Below, in pieces: positions 15,682 to 26,504 of a DNA stretch of 64,000 bases (position 1 is its first letter; each line of letters begins with the position of its first letter). This DNA is from Devosia sp. (GTDB lineage Bacteria; Pseudomonadota; Alphaproteobacteria; Rhizobiales; Devosiaceae): assembly GCF_014860165.1 (NCBI RefSeq), contig NZ_JACZKG010000015.1, forward strand, positions 119,529-183,528, read 5' to 3'. The position numbers and the translations under genes are program-made. Under the pieces are notes generated by a model. The model was given only the letters and a program-made list of their open reading frames with translations. It ran no database searches and was not told the DNA's origin.

Positions 15682-17253
15682 ATGACAAAGATTGTCAGCG
15701 CCGCGGTAGCGGCTGCTCGAATTCCGGACAACTGCGTGGTGACCGTATCGTCATCCTCGTCGCTGGGCTGCCCGGATTTGGTCCTGAAAGCCATTGGCGA
15801 ACGGTTCGTTTCTGAGGGACATCCTCGCAACCTGACGACCCTTCATCCGATCGCTGCCGGCGACATGTACGGCGTCAAGGGGATCGACCACATCGCCAAG
15901 GATGGTCTGTTGAGCCGCGTTCTCGCCGGCTCCTACCCATCGGGCCCGTCGAGCCTGCCGATGCCGGAAATCTGGCGCATGATCGTCGAGAACCGCGTTG
16001 CCGCCTACAATGTACCGTCCGGCGTCATGTTCGACATGCATCGGGAAGCAGCGGCGCGCCGCCCTGGTGTGTTGACATCAGTCGGCATGGACACCTTCGC
16101 CGATCCGATCCGTCAAGGCTGCGCGATGAATGACAAGGGCGCAGAAGCTCCTATCGTCTCACGTGTCGAATTCGGCGGCCAGACGTGGCTCCATTTTCCG
16201 AACATATATCCCGACGTCTGCATCCTCCGCGCCACCACGGCCGACGAATGGGGCAACCTGACCTACGAGCACGAAGGTGCCTATCTGGGCGGGCTGGAAC
16301 AGGCCATCGCAACCCGGAACAACCGGGGTCTCGTCATCGCCCAGGTCAAGCGGGTGACGGCATCCGGTTCGCTGCGCCCGCATGACGTTCGGGTGCCGGG
16401 ACACCTTGTTGACCTGGTGGTCATCGATCCCGACCAGATGCAGACCTGCGAAACACCGTATGACCCTGCGATCTCGGGCCAGGTCATGCGGCCGTGGAAT
16501 AGCTTTCGCCTGGCCGAGCACGGCGTCGAGAAGGTCATCGCCCGGCGTGCCGCGATGGAGCTGAAAGGCGGCATGACCGCCAATCTGGGCTTTGGCATCA
16601 GCGCGCAGGTGCCGCGTATCCTGCTGGAGGAAGGCCATCCAAGGGCTGTCACCTGGGTCATCGAGCAGGGGGCCGTCGGTGGCATGCCGCTCACCGATTT
16701 TGCCTTTGGCTGCGCCGCCAATGCCGACGCCTACATGCCGTCCCCACAGCAGTTCATCTATTTCCAGGGCTCAGGCTTCGACATGTCGTTCCTGTCATTC
16801 ATGGAAGTGGACGTCGAGGGTAACGTCAACGTCTCCAAGCTTGGCAAGAAGCCCTACCTGACGGCGGGCTGCGGCGGCTTCGTCGATATCACCTCCAATG
16901 CCCGCAAGATCGTGTTCTCCGGCTGGTTCGAAGCCGGTGCGCAGGTTGCGCTGACCGACAAGGGCATCAGTATCGAGCGGCCCGGCAAGTTCACGAAAAT
17001 GGTTGAGCGCGTTGAGCACGTGACCTTCTCGGGGCGTCGGGCGCGCGAGATCGGGCAGGACGTCCTCTACGTCACCGAACGCTGCGTCATGCGCCTGACC
17101 GATCAAGGCCTGCTGGCGACCGAGATCATGCCCGGCATCGACCCGCAGGTGAGCATTGTGGACGCCAGCCAGGGCCGGGTGCGGCTTGCTCCCGACGCCG
17201 TGACGATGCCGCTGAGCCTGCTCGGTACCGGAAAGATGGGGTGGCAGCCATGA
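15682..17253 (+). CDS. CoA-transferase, single-chain (YdiF/acetate or 3-oxoacid CoA-transferase type)
   Basis: A 523-residue family I CoA-transferase with alpha and beta domains fused in one chain. The catalytic Glu is expected in the VIEQGAVGG motif (about residue 329), as in YdiF. The early GC-rich segment TVSSSSSLGCPDLV and the C-terminal GGFVDITSNARKIVF fit the family. ATG 15682 is chosen because the upstream extension overlaps the promoter region. First gene of the cluster, overlapping the next by ATGA. It would activate or deactivate a carboxylic acid as its CoA ester; the acid is unknown. Confidence 0.85.
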   Translation: MTKIVSAAVAAARIPDNCVVTVSSSSSLGCPDLVLKAIGERFVSEGHPRNLTTLHPIAAGDMYGVKGIDHIAKDGLLSRVLAGSYPSGPSSLPMPEIWRMIVENRVAAYNVPSGVMFDMHREAAARRPGVLTSVGMDTFADPIRQGCAMNDKGAEAPIVSRVEFGGQTWLHFPNIYPDVCILRATTADEWGNLTYEHEGAYLGGLEQAIATRNNRGLVIAQVKRVTASGSLRPHDVRVPGHLVDLVVIDPDQMQTCETPYDPAISGQVMRPWNSFRLAEHGVEKVIARRAAMELKGGMTANLGFGISAQVPRILLEEGHPRAVTWVIEQGAVGGMPLTDFAFGCAANADAYMPSPQQFIYFQGSGFDMSFLSFMEVDVEGNVNVSKLGKKPYLTAGCGGFVDITSNARKIVFSGWFEAGAQVALTDKGISIERPGKFTKMVERVEHVTFSGRRAREIGQDVLYVTERCVMRLTDQGLLATEIMPGIDPQVSIVDASQGRVRLAPDAVTMPLSLLGTGKMGWQP

Positions 17254-18017
17254 GCCAGGTTCACTTCGAGATCAGCGGACGCGTCGCCGAAATACGCCTC
17301 GATAATCCGGCCAAGCTGAACGCCTTCACCGTCGACATGCTGACCCAGTTCGCCGCTCACCTGGAAAAGATCGAGGACAACGGCGATATTGCCTGCGTTC
17401 TGGTCACCGCCGTCGAGTCCAAGGCATTCTGCTCTGGCGCCGACATCAACGGCTGGGGCGACCTCACACCGGCGCAATTCTCCCGCAACTGGGTGCGCGG
17501 TGGACACCGCATGTTTGACCGGCTGGCTCGGCTGTCCAAGCCGACCATCGCGGTCCTCGGCGCCCATGCGTTCGGCGGTGGTCTGGAACTGGCGGCCGCC
17601 TGTGACGCCCGTGTCATGGCCCCGCGCGCCACGATTGCGTTGCCTGAAGCAGGTATCGGCATCGTGCCGGGCTGGTCGGGCACGCAGCGCCTGGCGCGGC
17701 TCTTGCCCGAGCCGATGCTCAAGGAAATGGCCATCTTCGGTCGTCGCATTGGCGCCGAACGGGCCCTGCAGGTCGGGTTCGTGGCTGAGGTTGCAGATGA
17801 TCCACGGGCCGCTGCGGACGCCATGGCCGCCCGGGTTTGCGAATTGTCGCCACGCGCGGTCGAGATCGCGAAATCCATGATCCACGCTGCCCGCGGCGAA
17901 GATGCGGGAGCCATGGTCGAAGCTCTTGGCAGCGCTGCCATTGCAGCCAGCGACGACCGGGCGGAGGGCGTCGGCTCTTTCCGCGAAAAGCGCAAACCCA
18001 AATTCTCAGGAAACTGA
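17250..18017 (+). CDS. enoyl-CoA hydratase/isomerase family protein
   Basis: A 255-residue crotonase-fold enzyme. The oxyanion-hole segments CSGADINGWGD and AFGGGLELAAACD are present, and the acidic residue of PEAGIGIVPGWSGTQRL corresponds to the second catalytic Glu region. It overlaps the CoA-transferase stop (ATGA) and is followed after two bases by the aldehyde dehydrogenase. The pair indicates that a CoA-ester step forms part of the pathway. Confidence 0.88.
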   Translation: MSQVHFEISGRVAEIRLDNPAKLNAFTVDMLTQFAAHLEKIEDNGDIACVLVTAVESKAFCSGADINGWGDLTPAQFSRNWVRGGHRMFDRLARLSKPTIAVLGAHAFGGGLELAAACDARVMAPRATIALPEAGIGIVPGWSGTQRLARLLPEPMLKEMAIFGRRIGAERALQVGFVAEVADDPRAAADAMAARVCELSPRAVEIAKSMIHAARGEDAGAMVEALGSAAIAASDDRAEGVGSFREKRKPKFSGN

Positions 18018-18019
18018 CC

Positions 18020-19546
18020 ATGACCGCGATGACCGTCATCCCATCGACTCAGACCGGCCTGCCGACCGAACCCTATGTCGGCCGCCATTTCATCAACGGG
18101 AAATGGCAGGACAGTGCTGACGGAGAGACTTTTGAACGCGTCGCTCCCTCCCACGGCGTGGTCGTAAGCCGCAATGCCAAGGGCTCCGAGGTGGAAACGG
18201 AGGCAGCGATTCATGCCGCTCGCGCGGCGTTCGACAGCGGAATCTGGAGCCGTATCTCGGCTAAGGCCAGGGCGGCGGTTCTGCTCAAGGTAGCTGACCT
18301 GATCGAGGCCAATGTCGAGCGGTTTGCTTTGATCGAAACCCTGGAGACAGGCAAGCCGATCACCCAGGCCACCGGCGAAATCTCTGGCGCGGCCGACCTG
18401 TGGCGCTATGCAGCATCGCTGGCGCGCACCACCAAGGGCGACAGCCACAATACGTTGGGCGAGGATATTCTCGGCGTCGTGGTCAAGGAGCCGATCGGCG
18501 TCGTCTCGGTCATCACGCCGTGGAACTTCCCATTCTGGATCCTGAGCCAGAAACTCCCGTTTGCCTTGGCTGCAGGCTGCACCTGCGTCGTCAAGCCGTC
18601 TGAGATGACTCCGTCCACGACTGCCATGCTGGGCGAATTGATCGACGAGGCGGGGATGCCTCCAGGCGTCGTCAACATCGTTCTGGGCTACGGACAGCCG
18701 GTCGGCTCGCTGATGTCATCCCACCGCGAGGTTGACATGATCACCTTCACGGGGTCGACCGCCGTCGGCAAGACCATTTCGGCCGCGGCCTCGGGCACCC
18801 TCAAGAAGGTGGCGCTCGAGCTCGGCGGCAAGAACCCGCAGGTCATCTTTGCGGATGCCGATCTCGAAAGCGCCGCCGACGCGGTGACGTTCGGCGTCTA
18901 CTTCAATGCCGGTGAATGCTGCAATTCGGGCAGCCGCATCATTGTCCACGAGGACATTGCCGAGGCGTTCACGGCTCGGGTGATCGAGCTGTCGAGGCTC
19001 GTCGCCTTCGGCGATCCGCTCGACCCCCGCACGCAAGTGGGCGCCATGGTCACCCCGCAGCACCAGGAAAAGGTCGACGGCTACGTCAAGGCAGCAGTTG
19101 CCGCTGGCGCCAAGGTCGGGCTGGGCGGTGACCGGCTCAAGGTTCCTGGTCTCAAGGGCGACTTCTATCAGCCCACCGTTGTCACAGGCGTTACGCCGGA
19201 CATGGCGATCGCCCGCGAGGAAGTGTTTGGCCCGGTCCTGTCCGTTCTGACATTCCGGACGATGGACGAAGCGATCAGCATTGCCAACAACGCCAGTTAC
19301 GGCCTCTCCGCCGGGGTGTGGAGCGAGAATGTCCACACCGTCCTCGAATTCTCGCGGCGTGCCCAGGCGGGCACGGTGTGGAGCAACACGTGGATGGATG
19401 GTTTCCCCGAGCTCACGTTCGGCGGGATGAAGGAAAGCGGCCAGGGCCGCGAGATCGGGTCATACGGCCTGGAAGAATTTCTCGAGGTGAAATCACTCGT
19501 CATGCGCATCGGGCGCACCCGAGCACCTTGGGTGAAGGCCCTCTGA
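18020..19546 (+). CDS. NAD(P)-dependent aldehyde dehydrogenase
   Basis: A 508-residue aldehyde dehydrogenase. Visible are TPWNFPFWI (cofactor site), FTGSTAVGK, the Glu of [10 protein letters not shown] and the catalytic Cys of [11 protein letters not shown]; the tail [10 protein letters not shown] and [13 protein letters not shown] complete the fold. The start is two bases after the hydratase stop. It would oxidise an aldehyde intermediate to an acid, possibly the acid handled by the CoA-transferase. Longest similarity by eye is to gamma-aminobutyraldehyde/betaine-aldehyde type enzymes. Confidence 0.92.
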   Translation: MTAMTVIPSTQTGLPTEPYVGRHFINGKWQDSADGETFERVAPSHGVVVSRNAKGSEVETEAAIHAARAAFDSGIWSRISAKARAAVLLKVADLIEANVERFALIETLETGKPITQATGEISGAADLWRYAASLARTTKGDSHNTLGEDILGVVVKEPIGVVSVITPWNFPFWILSQKLPFALAAGCTCVVKPSEMTPSTTAMLGELIDEAGMPPGVVNIVLGYGQPVGSLMSSHREVDMITFTGSTAVGKTISAAASGTLKKVALELGGKNPQVIFADADLESAADAVTFGVYFNAGECCNSGSRIIVHEDIAEAFTARVIELSRLVAFGDPLDPRTQVGAMVTPQHQEKVDGYVKAAVAAGAKVGLGGDRLKVPGLKGDFYQPTVVTGVTPDMAIAREEVFGPVLSVLTFRTMDEAISIANNASYGLSAGVWSENVHTVLEFSRRAQAGTVWSNTWMDGFPELTFGGMKESGQGREIGSYGLEEFLEVKSLVMRIGRTRAPWVKAL

Positions 19547-19592
19547 CTGGATGGTCAGAGGATATTCGAACGCATCTACAGGGAGGTACCTC

Positions 19593-20843
19593 ATGCGTGG
19601 ACTTTATACGACGACGGCGATCGCAACCGCTGCGATGATGACGATGTCGGGGGCCGCATTGGCCGATGACGTGGAAGTGCTGCATTGGTGGACGTCGGGC
19701 GGCGAAGCAGCCGCACTCAACGTGCTCAAGGAAGACCTACAGACGCAGGGCATCGGCTGGCTCGATATGCCAGTTGCAGGTGGTGGCGGCGAAGGTGCCA
19801 TGACGGTGCTGCGCGCTCGCGTAACCGCTGGTGATGCCCCGACCGCCGTGCAGATGCTCGGTTTCGATATTCTGGACTGGGCTGCCGAAGGCGCGCTTGG
19901 CAACCTGGACAGCGTCGCTGCTGCCGAGGGCTGGGATGCGGTCGTTCCTGCGGCGCTGCAGAACTTCGCGAAGTATGACGGCCATTGGGTTTCTGCGCCT
20001 GTGAACGTGCACTCGACCAACTGGGTGTGGGCCAACAAGGCAATCCTCGACGAGTTGGGCCTTGCCCAGCCGAAGACCTGGGAAGAGTTCGTGGCAGCTC
20101 TCCAGGCAGCCAAGGATGCCGGGTACACTGCCCTTGCGCATGGCGGTCAGCCTTGGCAGGACGCCACGGTGTTCGACTCCATCGTGATCGGCGCCGGCGG
20201 GCCGGAATTCTACAAGCGCGCCTTCATCGACCTCGACCCGGCCGCCCTCAATTCCCCCGAAATGGTGGAAGCATTCACCCGCATGGAAACGCTGCGCGGC
20301 TTCGTCGACGACAACTTCTCTGGTCGTGACTGGAACCTGGCCTCCGCCATGGTCATCAACAAGGAAGCCGCCTTCCAGATCATGGGCGACTGGGCCAAGG
20401 GCGAGTTCCTGCGTGCCGAAAAGGTGCCGGGCACGGACTTCCTGTGCTTCCGCGTTCCGGGCTCTGAAGGCTCGGTGACATTCAACGCCGACCAGTTCGC
20501 CATGTTCAAGGTGAGCGAGGGCGCCGTTGCCTCCCAGGAGGCCATGGCATCGGCGATCATGTCGCCTGATTTCCAGATCGCGTTCAACACGGTCAAGGGT
20601 TCGGTCCCGGCCCGTACCGACGTCCCCGGCGATCAGTTCGATGCTTGTGGCCAGCAGGGTATTGCCGAACTCGCAGCGGCAGCAGAAGGCGGCACGCTGC
20701 TCGGTTCCATGGCTCATGGCCATGCAAACCCCGCCGCGGTCAAGAATGCGATCTACGACGTCGTGACCGCCCATTTCAACGGCGAGTACGATGCGACGGC
20801 GGCCGCCGAAGAGCTGGCCAACGCCGTGGCTTCCGCCCAGTAA
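19593..20843 (+). CDS. sugar ABC transporter substrate-binding protein
   Basis: A 416-residue secreted binding protein (SBP_bac_1). Signal peptide residues 1 to about 23 end ALADD. The mature start [21 protein letters not shown] and the downstream [22 protein letters not shown] resemble the glucose/mannose-type binding proteins. GGGAGG lies five bases before ATG 19593. A stem-loop follows the stop. The ligand is unknown; mono- or disaccharide-like is the family default. Confidence 0.92.
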   Translation: MRGLYTTTAIATAAMMTMSGAALADDVEVLHWWTSGGEAAALNVLKEDLQTQGIGWLDMPVAGGGGEGAMTVLRARVTAGDAPTAVQMLGFDILDWAAEGALGNLDSVAAAEGWDAVVPAALQNFAKYDGHWVSAPVNVHSTNWVWANKAILDELGLAQPKTWEEFVAALQAAKDAGYTALAHGGQPWQDATVFDSIVIGAGGPEFYKRAFIDLDPAALNSPEMVEAFTRMETLRGFVDDNFSGRDWNLASAMVINKEAAFQIMGDWAKGEFLRAEKVPGTDFLCFRVPGSEGSVTFNADQFAMFKVSEGAVASQEAMASAIMSPDFQIAFNTVKGSVPARTDVPGDQFDACGQQGIAELAAAAEGGTLLGSMAHGHANPAAVKNAIYDVVTAHFNGEYDATAAAEELANAVASAQ

Positions 20844-20852
20844 CTCCCCCCA

Positions 20853-20876
20853 GGGGTCGGGCTCCGGCCCGGCCCC
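20853..20876 (+). other. intercistronic hairpin after binding-protein gene
   Basis: GGGG-T-CGGGC pairs with GCCCG-G-CCCC around a TCCG loop (10 pairs with one T.G), nine bases after the binding-protein stop. It has no U-tract and resembles the hairpins at 2822 and 12921 in position. Confidence 0.6.
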
Positions 20877-20957
20877 ACACGATCGCCGTGACGCGGCTTT
20901 CATTCCTACTTTCGACGCCTTCCGGCCGTTCTGCCGGGATGGAATTGGGAGGGCGCG

Positions 20958-21857
20958 ATGCCTATCCGAACTACCAGAGCGGACCTTCGAACCCGCTTGC
21001 AGGACTTCATACCCAAGATCGTGTTGGCGCCGTCCTTGGCCGCCATCCTGATCTTCGTCTACGGCTTCATCGTGTTCACTGGCTATCTGTCGATGACGGA
21101 TTCCAAGATGCTGCCGAGCTTCGATTTCGTCGGTCTCGACAACTATGTCCGGCTGTTCAGCCTGCCGGCTTGGAACACCGCCCTGATCAACCTGGTGATC
21201 TTTGCCGCGTTGTACATCGCGATCTGCACGGTCATCGGCCTGGGCCTGGCGATCCTGCTCGACCAGAAGATCCGGGGGGAGGGCGTTCTGCGCCCCATCT
21301 ATCTCTACCCCATGGCCCTCTCGTTCATCGTGACCGGAACAGCCTGGAAGTGGTTCCTCGACCCCGGTTTGGGCCTTGAGAACACCATGCACCTCTGGGG
21401 CTGGACCGACTTCCAGTTCAACTGGATCAAGGACCGCCATATGGCGATCTACACCTTGGTCATTGCGGCGGTCTGGCAAACCTCGGGCTTCGTCATGGCG
21501 ATGTTCCTGGCGGGCCTGCGCGGCATCGACAACGAAATCCTCAAGGCCGCCCAGATCGACGGCGCATCCAATTTCGCCCTCTATCGGCGGATCGTCATCC
21601 CGCTGCTACGCCCGGCATTCCTGTCCGCCTTCGTGATCCTCTTCCACATGGCCATCAAGTCCTACGACCTGGTGATCGCCTTGACAGGTGGCGGTCCAGG
21701 CCGCGCCACCGAGCTACCCGCGACCTTCATGTATTCCTACACCTTCACCCGCAACTCCATGGGCATTGGTGCGGCGAGCGCCGTGATCATGCTCATGACA
21801 GTGGCCGCCATCATGATCCCCTATCTCTACTCCGAACTGGGGGCGAAAAAGGAATGA
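20958..21857 (+). CDS. sugar ABC transporter permease (MalF type)
   Basis: A 299-residue permease with six hydrophobic segments. The EAA loop is visible at EILKAAQIDGASNFALYRRIVIPLL. GGGAGG precedes ATG 20958. Its stop overlaps the next permease start (ATGA at 21854), so it forms a heterodimer with it. Confidence 0.92.
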   Translation: MPIRTTRADLRTRLQDFIPKIVLAPSLAAILIFVYGFIVFTGYLSMTDSKMLPSFDFVGLDNYVRLFSLPAWNTALINLVIFAALYIAICTVIGLGLAILLDQKIRGEGVLRPIYLYPMALSFIVTGTAWKWFLDPGLGLENTMHLWGWTDFQFNWIKDRHMAIYTLVIAAVWQTSGFVMAMFLAGLRGIDNEILKAAQIDGASNFALYRRIVIPLLRPAFLSAFVILFHMAIKSYDLVIALTGGGPGRATELPATFMYSYTFTRNSMGIGAASAVIMLMTVAAIMIPYLYSELGAKKE

Positions 21858-22735
21858 GTGTCGCCAGCCAGGATACCGCCGTCAAAACCGGTTCGATCGC
21901 CAAGGTGTTCATCTACCTGATCCTTGTGCTGTTCGCCCTGTTCTACCTCTTGCCGCTCTACGTCATGCTGACCAACTCGCTGAAACCCCTGAGCGAGATC
22001 ACCGGCGGCGACATGATGAGCCTGCCCAAGGCCTGGACCATCGAGGCCTGGCTGAGCGCATGGTCGACCGCTCAGGTCGGCGTGTCGCCGACCGGCCTTC
22101 GCCCATACTTCATCAACTCGATCCTCATGGTCGTCCCGGCCGTGGCCATCTCCACCGTGCTGGGTGCCCTTAACGGGTACATTCTCACCAAGTGGCGCTT
22201 CCGCGGTGACACGCTGCTTTTCGGCCTGATGCTCTTTGCCTGCTTCATCCCGTTCCAGATCGTGCTCATTCCCATGGCGCGCATCCTGGGCATCCTGGGC
22301 ATAGCAGGCTCCACGCAGGGCCTCGTTCTCGTGCATGTCGTCTACGGCATCGGTTTCTCGACGCTCTATTTCCGCAACTACTACGCTTCGTTTCCCACCG
22401 AGCTGGTGCGGGCGGCGATGATCGATGGGGCAGGCTTCTTCCGTATCTTCTGGCGCATCATGCTGCCGGTGTCCGGTCCGATCGCGGTCGTGACGATCAT
22501 CTGGCAGTTCACCAACATCTGGAACGACTTCCTGTTCGGGGCGTCCTTCGCCGGTCTCAGCGCCATGCCCATGACGGTCGCGCTCAACAACCTGGTCAAT
22601 TCCTCGACCGGCGTGCGCGAATACAATGTCCATTTCGCCGGCGCCATCATGGCCGCGTTGCCAACGCTGCTTGTCTACATCGTCGCCGGTCGTTTCTTCG
22701 TTCGCGGCCTCATGGCCGGTTCCGTGAAAGGTTAA
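21854..22735 (+). CDS. sugar ABC transporter permease (MalG type)
   Basis: A 293-residue permease with six hydrophobic segments and an EAA loop at ELVRAAMIDGAGFFRIFWRIMLP. The N-terminal segment FALFYLLPLYVMLTNSLK is typical of the MalG/CUT1 side. Translationally coupled to the previous gene, and four bases from the ATPase gene. Confidence 0.92.
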   Translation: MSVASQDTAVKTGSIAKVFIYLILVLFALFYLLPLYVMLTNSLKPLSEITGGDMMSLPKAWTIEAWLSAWSTAQVGVSPTGLRPYFINSILMVVPAVAISTVLGALNGYILTKWRFRGDTLLFGLMLFACFIPFQIVLIPMARILGILGIAGSTQGLVLVHVVYGIGFSTLYFRNYYASFPTELVRAAMIDGAGFFRIFWRIMLPVSGPIAVVTIIWQFTNIWNDFLFGASFAGLSAMPMTVALNNLVNSSTGVREYNVHFAGAIMAALPTLLVYIVAGRFFVRGLMAGSVKG

Positions 22736-22739
22736 ACCC

Positions 22740-23852
22740 ATGGGTTTCCTCGATATCTCACACGTCTCCAAGGCATACGGCTCCGTGCAGGTGCTGCACG
22801 AAGTCGATATCTCGGTGGAGGAGGGCGAGTTCATCGTGCTCGTCGGGCCCTCCGGCTGCGGCAAGTCGACCTTGATGAACATGATCGCAGGCCTGGAGCC
22901 GATCACCACGGGTGACATCAGCATCCGCGGCCGCCTCATGAACGGCGTGCATCCGTCCAAGCGCAACATCGCCATGGTCTTCCAGAGCTATGCGCTCTAC
23001 CCGAACATGACCGTGGCCCAGAACATGACGTTCGGCCTCGAAATGCATGGCGTGCCCAAGGCCGAGCGCGACAGACTGCTGGCCGATGTCGCCAGGCTCC
23101 TTCAGATCGACCATCTCCTTGAGCGCAAGCCAGGGCATCTTTCGGGCGGTCAGCGCCAGCGCGTAGCGATGGGCCGGGCGCTTGTGCGCAATCCCGACGT
23201 GTTCCTGTTCGACGAGCCGCTGTCGAACCTGGATGCCAAGCTTCGCGTCGACATGCGCACCGAGATCAAAAAGCTGCACCAGAAGCTCGGCACGACGATC
23301 GTCTATGTGACCCATGACCAGATCGAGGCCCTGACCCTGTCCACCCGCATTGCGGTGATGAACAAGGGCTATATCCAGCAACTCGGGACGCCCAAGGAGA
23401 TCTACGACACGCCCGCCAACCTGTTCGTCGCGACCTTTATGGGTTCACCGGCAATGAACATCCTGCCGGCCACCATCAAGGTGCGCGACGGCGTCGCCTT
23501 TGCCGAAATCGCCGATGCGCAGGGCAGGCTGCAGTCACTCCAGTTCAGCCAGAAGAACCTGGCGAGCTGGGACGGCAAGGAAATCCTGCTCGGAATCCGT
23601 CCCGAAGCGATCACCGACATCGATGGCGCGGACCGCAAATCCCAGAACATCCAGCGGTTCTCCAACGTCGTCACTGTCATTGAACCAGCGGGCTCGGACA
23701 CGTTTGTCACCATGACGGTCTCTGGTCGGGACGTGGTGGCTCGCATGCGCGCTGACGCTTCGGTTGCGGCCCGCGACCGCTTCGAGTTCGCCGTCAACAT
23801 GGACAAGGCGGTCGTATTCGATCCCAAGACAGAGGCCCGCATTCCCGGATGA
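22740..23852 (+). CDS. sugar ABC transporter ATP-binding protein (MalK/UgpC family)
   Basis: A 370-residue CUT1 ATPase. Walker A GPSGCGKST, Q-loop FQSYALYP, signature [15 protein letters not shown], Walker B FLFDEPLSNLD and switch VTHDQ are visible. The C-terminal 130 residues form the regulatory TOBE/OB part (LGIRPEAI). Overlaps the GMC oxidoreductase start by ATGA, tying transport and oxidation to one transcript. Confidence 0.93.
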   Translation: MGFLDISHVSKAYGSVQVLHEVDISVEEGEFIVLVGPSGCGKSTLMNMIAGLEPITTGDISIRGRLMNGVHPSKRNIAMVFQSYALYPNMTVAQNMTFGLEMHGVPKAERDRLLADVARLLQIDHLLERKPGHLSGGQRQRVAMGRALVRNPDVFLFDEPLSNLDAKLRVDMRTEIKKLHQKLGTTIVYVTHDQIEALTLSTRIAVMNKGYIQQLGTPKEIYDTPANLFVATFMGSPAMNILPATIKVRDGVAFAEIADAQGRLQSLQFSQKNLASWDGKEILLGIRPEAITDIDGADRKSQNIQRFSNVVTVIEPAGSDTFVTMTVSGRDVVARMRADASVAARDRFEFAVNMDKAVVFDPKTEARIPG

Positions 23853-25345
23853 ACCCCGATGTCATCATCATCGGCTCCGGCATAGGCGGCAGCACCATGG
23901 CTGCTGCCCTGGCGCCCTCGGGGCGGCGCATTATGATCCTCGAGAGGGGAGAGCGGCTGCTCGATAGCCCCGAAGCCCGCGATGCCGGCGCCATCTTCGG
24001 TCGCGGCCATTTCCGACCGAAGGAGACATGGCTTGATGGCAATGGTCGCGGCTTCAACCCAGGCAACTACTACCTCGCTGGCGGCAACTCGAAGTTCTTT
24101 GGAGCGGTGCTCATACGGTACCGACGCGAGGATTTCGCCCCGCTTCGCCATCTCGGTGGCACGACCCCAGGATGGCCGATTTCCTATGATGACCTCGAAG
24201 CAGACTACCAGGCGGCCGAGACACTGTATCGAGTTCGTGGCGTTGCCACGGAAGACCCCACCGAACCGCCGCATTCAGGCGCATATCCATTCCCGCCCAT
24301 ACCGGACGAGCCGGCCATCGCTGACCTCCGTCGTCGCCTGAAGTCGGTCGGACTTCATCCGTCCAGTCTCCCCTTGGGCGTTGACATCGACCGCTGGTTG
24401 GCCCGGGCCCAGACGCCTTGGGACGCGTACCCCGACACCGTGGGCGCGAAGAGCGACGCAGAGAGTGTTGGCCTTGCTGCCGCGCTCGCCCACGACAACG
24501 TAACCCTGGCGACGGGATGCCGAGCCGTGCGTTTGATCGCGGACGCGCATGGGAAAATCACAGGCGTCGAAGTCGAGCGTGGCGGTCGCCGCGAGGTGCT
24601 GTCCGCACCGATTGTGGTGCTCAGCGCCGGCGCCGTTCAATCCGCGGCGCTTCTGTTGGGCTCGGCCGACAAGGATCGACCGAATGGTCTGGCCAACAGC
24701 TCCGATCAGGTCGGACGCAACTTCATGAACCACAACTGCTCGGCTGTCCTGGCCGTGCATCCCTTTCGAAGGAACGACTCTGTCTATCAGAAGACGTTGA
24801 TGATCAACGATTTCTATCTGCGCGGCGGGGACGACGACACACCGCTGGGCAATGTCCAGCTGCTGGGCAAAATTTCGGGGCAGATCCTGGCCTCCTCATC
24901 GCCTCTGCCGGCTCCCATGGCGAGCTGGATCGCCAAGCGCTCCGTCGACTTTTACGCCATGTCGGAGGACCTGCCGAACCCCGAGAGCCGGGTGACAGTC
25001 GAAAACGGCCAGATCAGGCTGGATTGGAAGCGCTCCAACTGGGATGCGCATCTGGCCTTGGTGTCAAAACTCAAGTCCGTCCTGCGCAAGGCTGGGTTCC
25101 CCGTCGTCCTGTCGAGTGCTTTCGATCGTCGGACCCCCAGCCATCAATGTGGCACCGCCCGCATGGGGAGTGACCGCAAAAGGGCAGTGGTGGATACGAC
25201 CTGCCGCAGCTTCGATCACAAGAACCTTTTCATCGTCGACGCATCGGTACTGCCGACGTCCGCAGCGGTGAACCCCGCACTGACGATTGCCGCATTGGCT
25301 CTCCGCGCTGCGCGACATGTCACGCAGCACGAGTTCACGGCTTGA
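23849..25345 (+). CDS. GMC-family FAD oxidoreductase (sugar-type)
   Basis: A 498-residue GMC oxidoreductase. FAD motif GSGIGGSTMAAAL at residues 8-20, then GGNSKFFGA, a VVLSAGAVQSAALLL segment, and the C-terminal SHQCGTARMG with the catalytic His and NPALT with the partner Asn. This short form resembles periplasmic or cytosolic glucoside-3-dehydrogenase/pyranose-oxidase-like enzymes. No signal peptide is seen and no small subunit or cytochrome partner lies nearby. It probably oxidises a hydroxyl of the imported substrate. Confidence 0.88.
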   Translation: MNPDVIIIGSGIGGSTMAAALAPSGRRIMILERGERLLDSPEARDAGAIFGRGHFRPKETWLDGNGRGFNPGNYYLAGGNSKFFGAVLIRYRREDFAPLRHLGGTTPGWPISYDDLEADYQAAETLYRVRGVATEDPTEPPHSGAYPFPPIPDEPAIADLRRRLKSVGLHPSSLPLGVDIDRWLARAQTPWDAYPDTVGAKSDAESVGLAAALAHDNVTLATGCRAVRLIADAHGKITGVEVERGGRREVLSAPIVVLSAGAVQSAALLLGSADKDRPNGLANSSDQVGRNFMNHNCSAVLAVHPFRRNDSVYQKTLMINDFYLRGGDDDTPLGNVQLLGKISGQILASSSPLPAPMASWIAKRSVDFYAMSEDLPNPESRVTVENGQIRLDWKRSNWDAHLALVSKLKSVLRKAGFPVVLSSAFDRRTPSHQCGTARMGSDRKRAVVDTTCRSFDHKNLFIVDASVLPTSAAVNPALTIAALALRAARHVTQHEFTA

Positions 25346-25484
25346 GGTGAATCATGGCGGGGACAGGCGGCAACATCCGGATGGTGTTTGAGGGGAATGA
25401 GACCTTTCGTCTCCCGGGCCAATGCTATGGTTTTCTCTCAGCCGGCAGACCCTTTGTGTCGCCGAGTCGAGAAGGAACCTGACC

Positions 25485-26504
25485 ATGGCGAACAATGAAC
25501 GCAGACCGACCATCGTTGACGTGGCCCGCAAGGCAGGCGTCTCCAAGTCCACGGTCAGTCTCGTGCTGCAAAACAGCCCACTCGTGAAAGAGGCCACGCG
25601 AGAGCAGGTTCGTGCCGCCATGAACGACATGGGCTACGTCTACAACCGCGCGGCCGCAAAGCTGCGGAACGCCAATCCGGATTTGATTGGCTTGGTCATC
25701 AACGATCTGAGGAACCCATTCTTCAGCGAGTTCGCCACCTCGCTCCAGATGGCACTGTCCAGCCGCGGTTACGCAGCCGTCATCGCCAACACCGACGAAA
25801 ACTCCAAACTGCAGACCGACATGGTCGGAGCAATGATCGAGCATGGTGTTGCCGCGCTCATCATCTCGCCTGCCTATGGCGATGACGCGGCCACCTTCGA
25901 TGCAATCGAGCGGGCGGGTATTCCGGCCATGCAGGTGCTGCGCAACGTCGATCCAAGAACCGACCTCTTCCCATTTGCAGCGCCGGATTATGTCAGCGGG
26001 AGCCGCGCGGCTACCGAACACCTGCTCGCTGGTGGTGCGAAACGGATCGCGTTCGTGGGCGGCCTGGACGGTCGCGGCGTCACCAGGGAGCGTTTGTCCG
26101 GATACCTGGACATCCTCAAGGGCAGGGGCATTGAGCCGCTGGTGCTGACCGGGTCCGCTTCGAGAACCTTTGGGCGGCAGATGGCGGGCATCCTGGCCAA
26201 CGAACATCCGGATGTCGACGCGGTGGTTTGCTTCAACGACCAGGTGGCCTTGGGCCTGCTGTCCGGTTGCGCCGAAATAGGACGAACGGTCGGCTCCGAC
26301 CTCAAGATCGTGGGCTTCGACGATATCGAGGAAGTGGCGCACAGCTGGCCGGCCCTGAGCTCGGTGCACTGCGACATCGCCGGCTTCGGCAGGTCGATCG
26401 CCGAGACGGTCGTTGCCTGGCTCGAGGTTGGAACAGTCCCGCCGCGAGAACACCGGGCGGATGTGTCGCTGGTGGTCCGGCAGTCGAGCAGCGGAAAGCA
26501 TTGA
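25485..26504 (+). CDS. LacI-family transcriptional regulator
   Basis: A 339-residue regulator. The N-terminal helix-turn-helix and hinge read PTIVDVARKAGVSKSTVSLVL and then NRAAAKLR; a periplasmic-binding-like effector domain follows (VIANTDENS, FDDIEEVAHSWPALSSV). ATG 25485 has GAAGGA upstream; the frame opens 21 codons earlier without support. It sits inside the cluster and probably acts on the three central-CG palindromes at 15491-15555, the only such sites I found near the cluster. Confidence 0.92.
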   Translation: MANNERRPTIVDVARKAGVSKSTVSLVLQNSPLVKEATREQVRAAMNDMGYVYNRAAAKLRNANPDLIGLVINDLRNPFFSEFATSLQMALSSRGYAAVIANTDENSKLQTDMVGAMIEHGVAALIISPAYGDDAATFDAIERAGIPAMQVLRNVDPRTDLFPFAAPDYVSGSRAATEHLLAGGAKRIAFVGGLDGRGVTRERLSGYLDILKGRGIEPLVLTGSASRTFGRQMAGILANEHPDVDAVVCFNDQVALGLLSGCAEIGRTVGSDLKIVGFDDIEEVAHSWPALSSVHCDIAGFGRSIAETVVAWLEVGTVPPREHRADVSLVVRQSSSGKH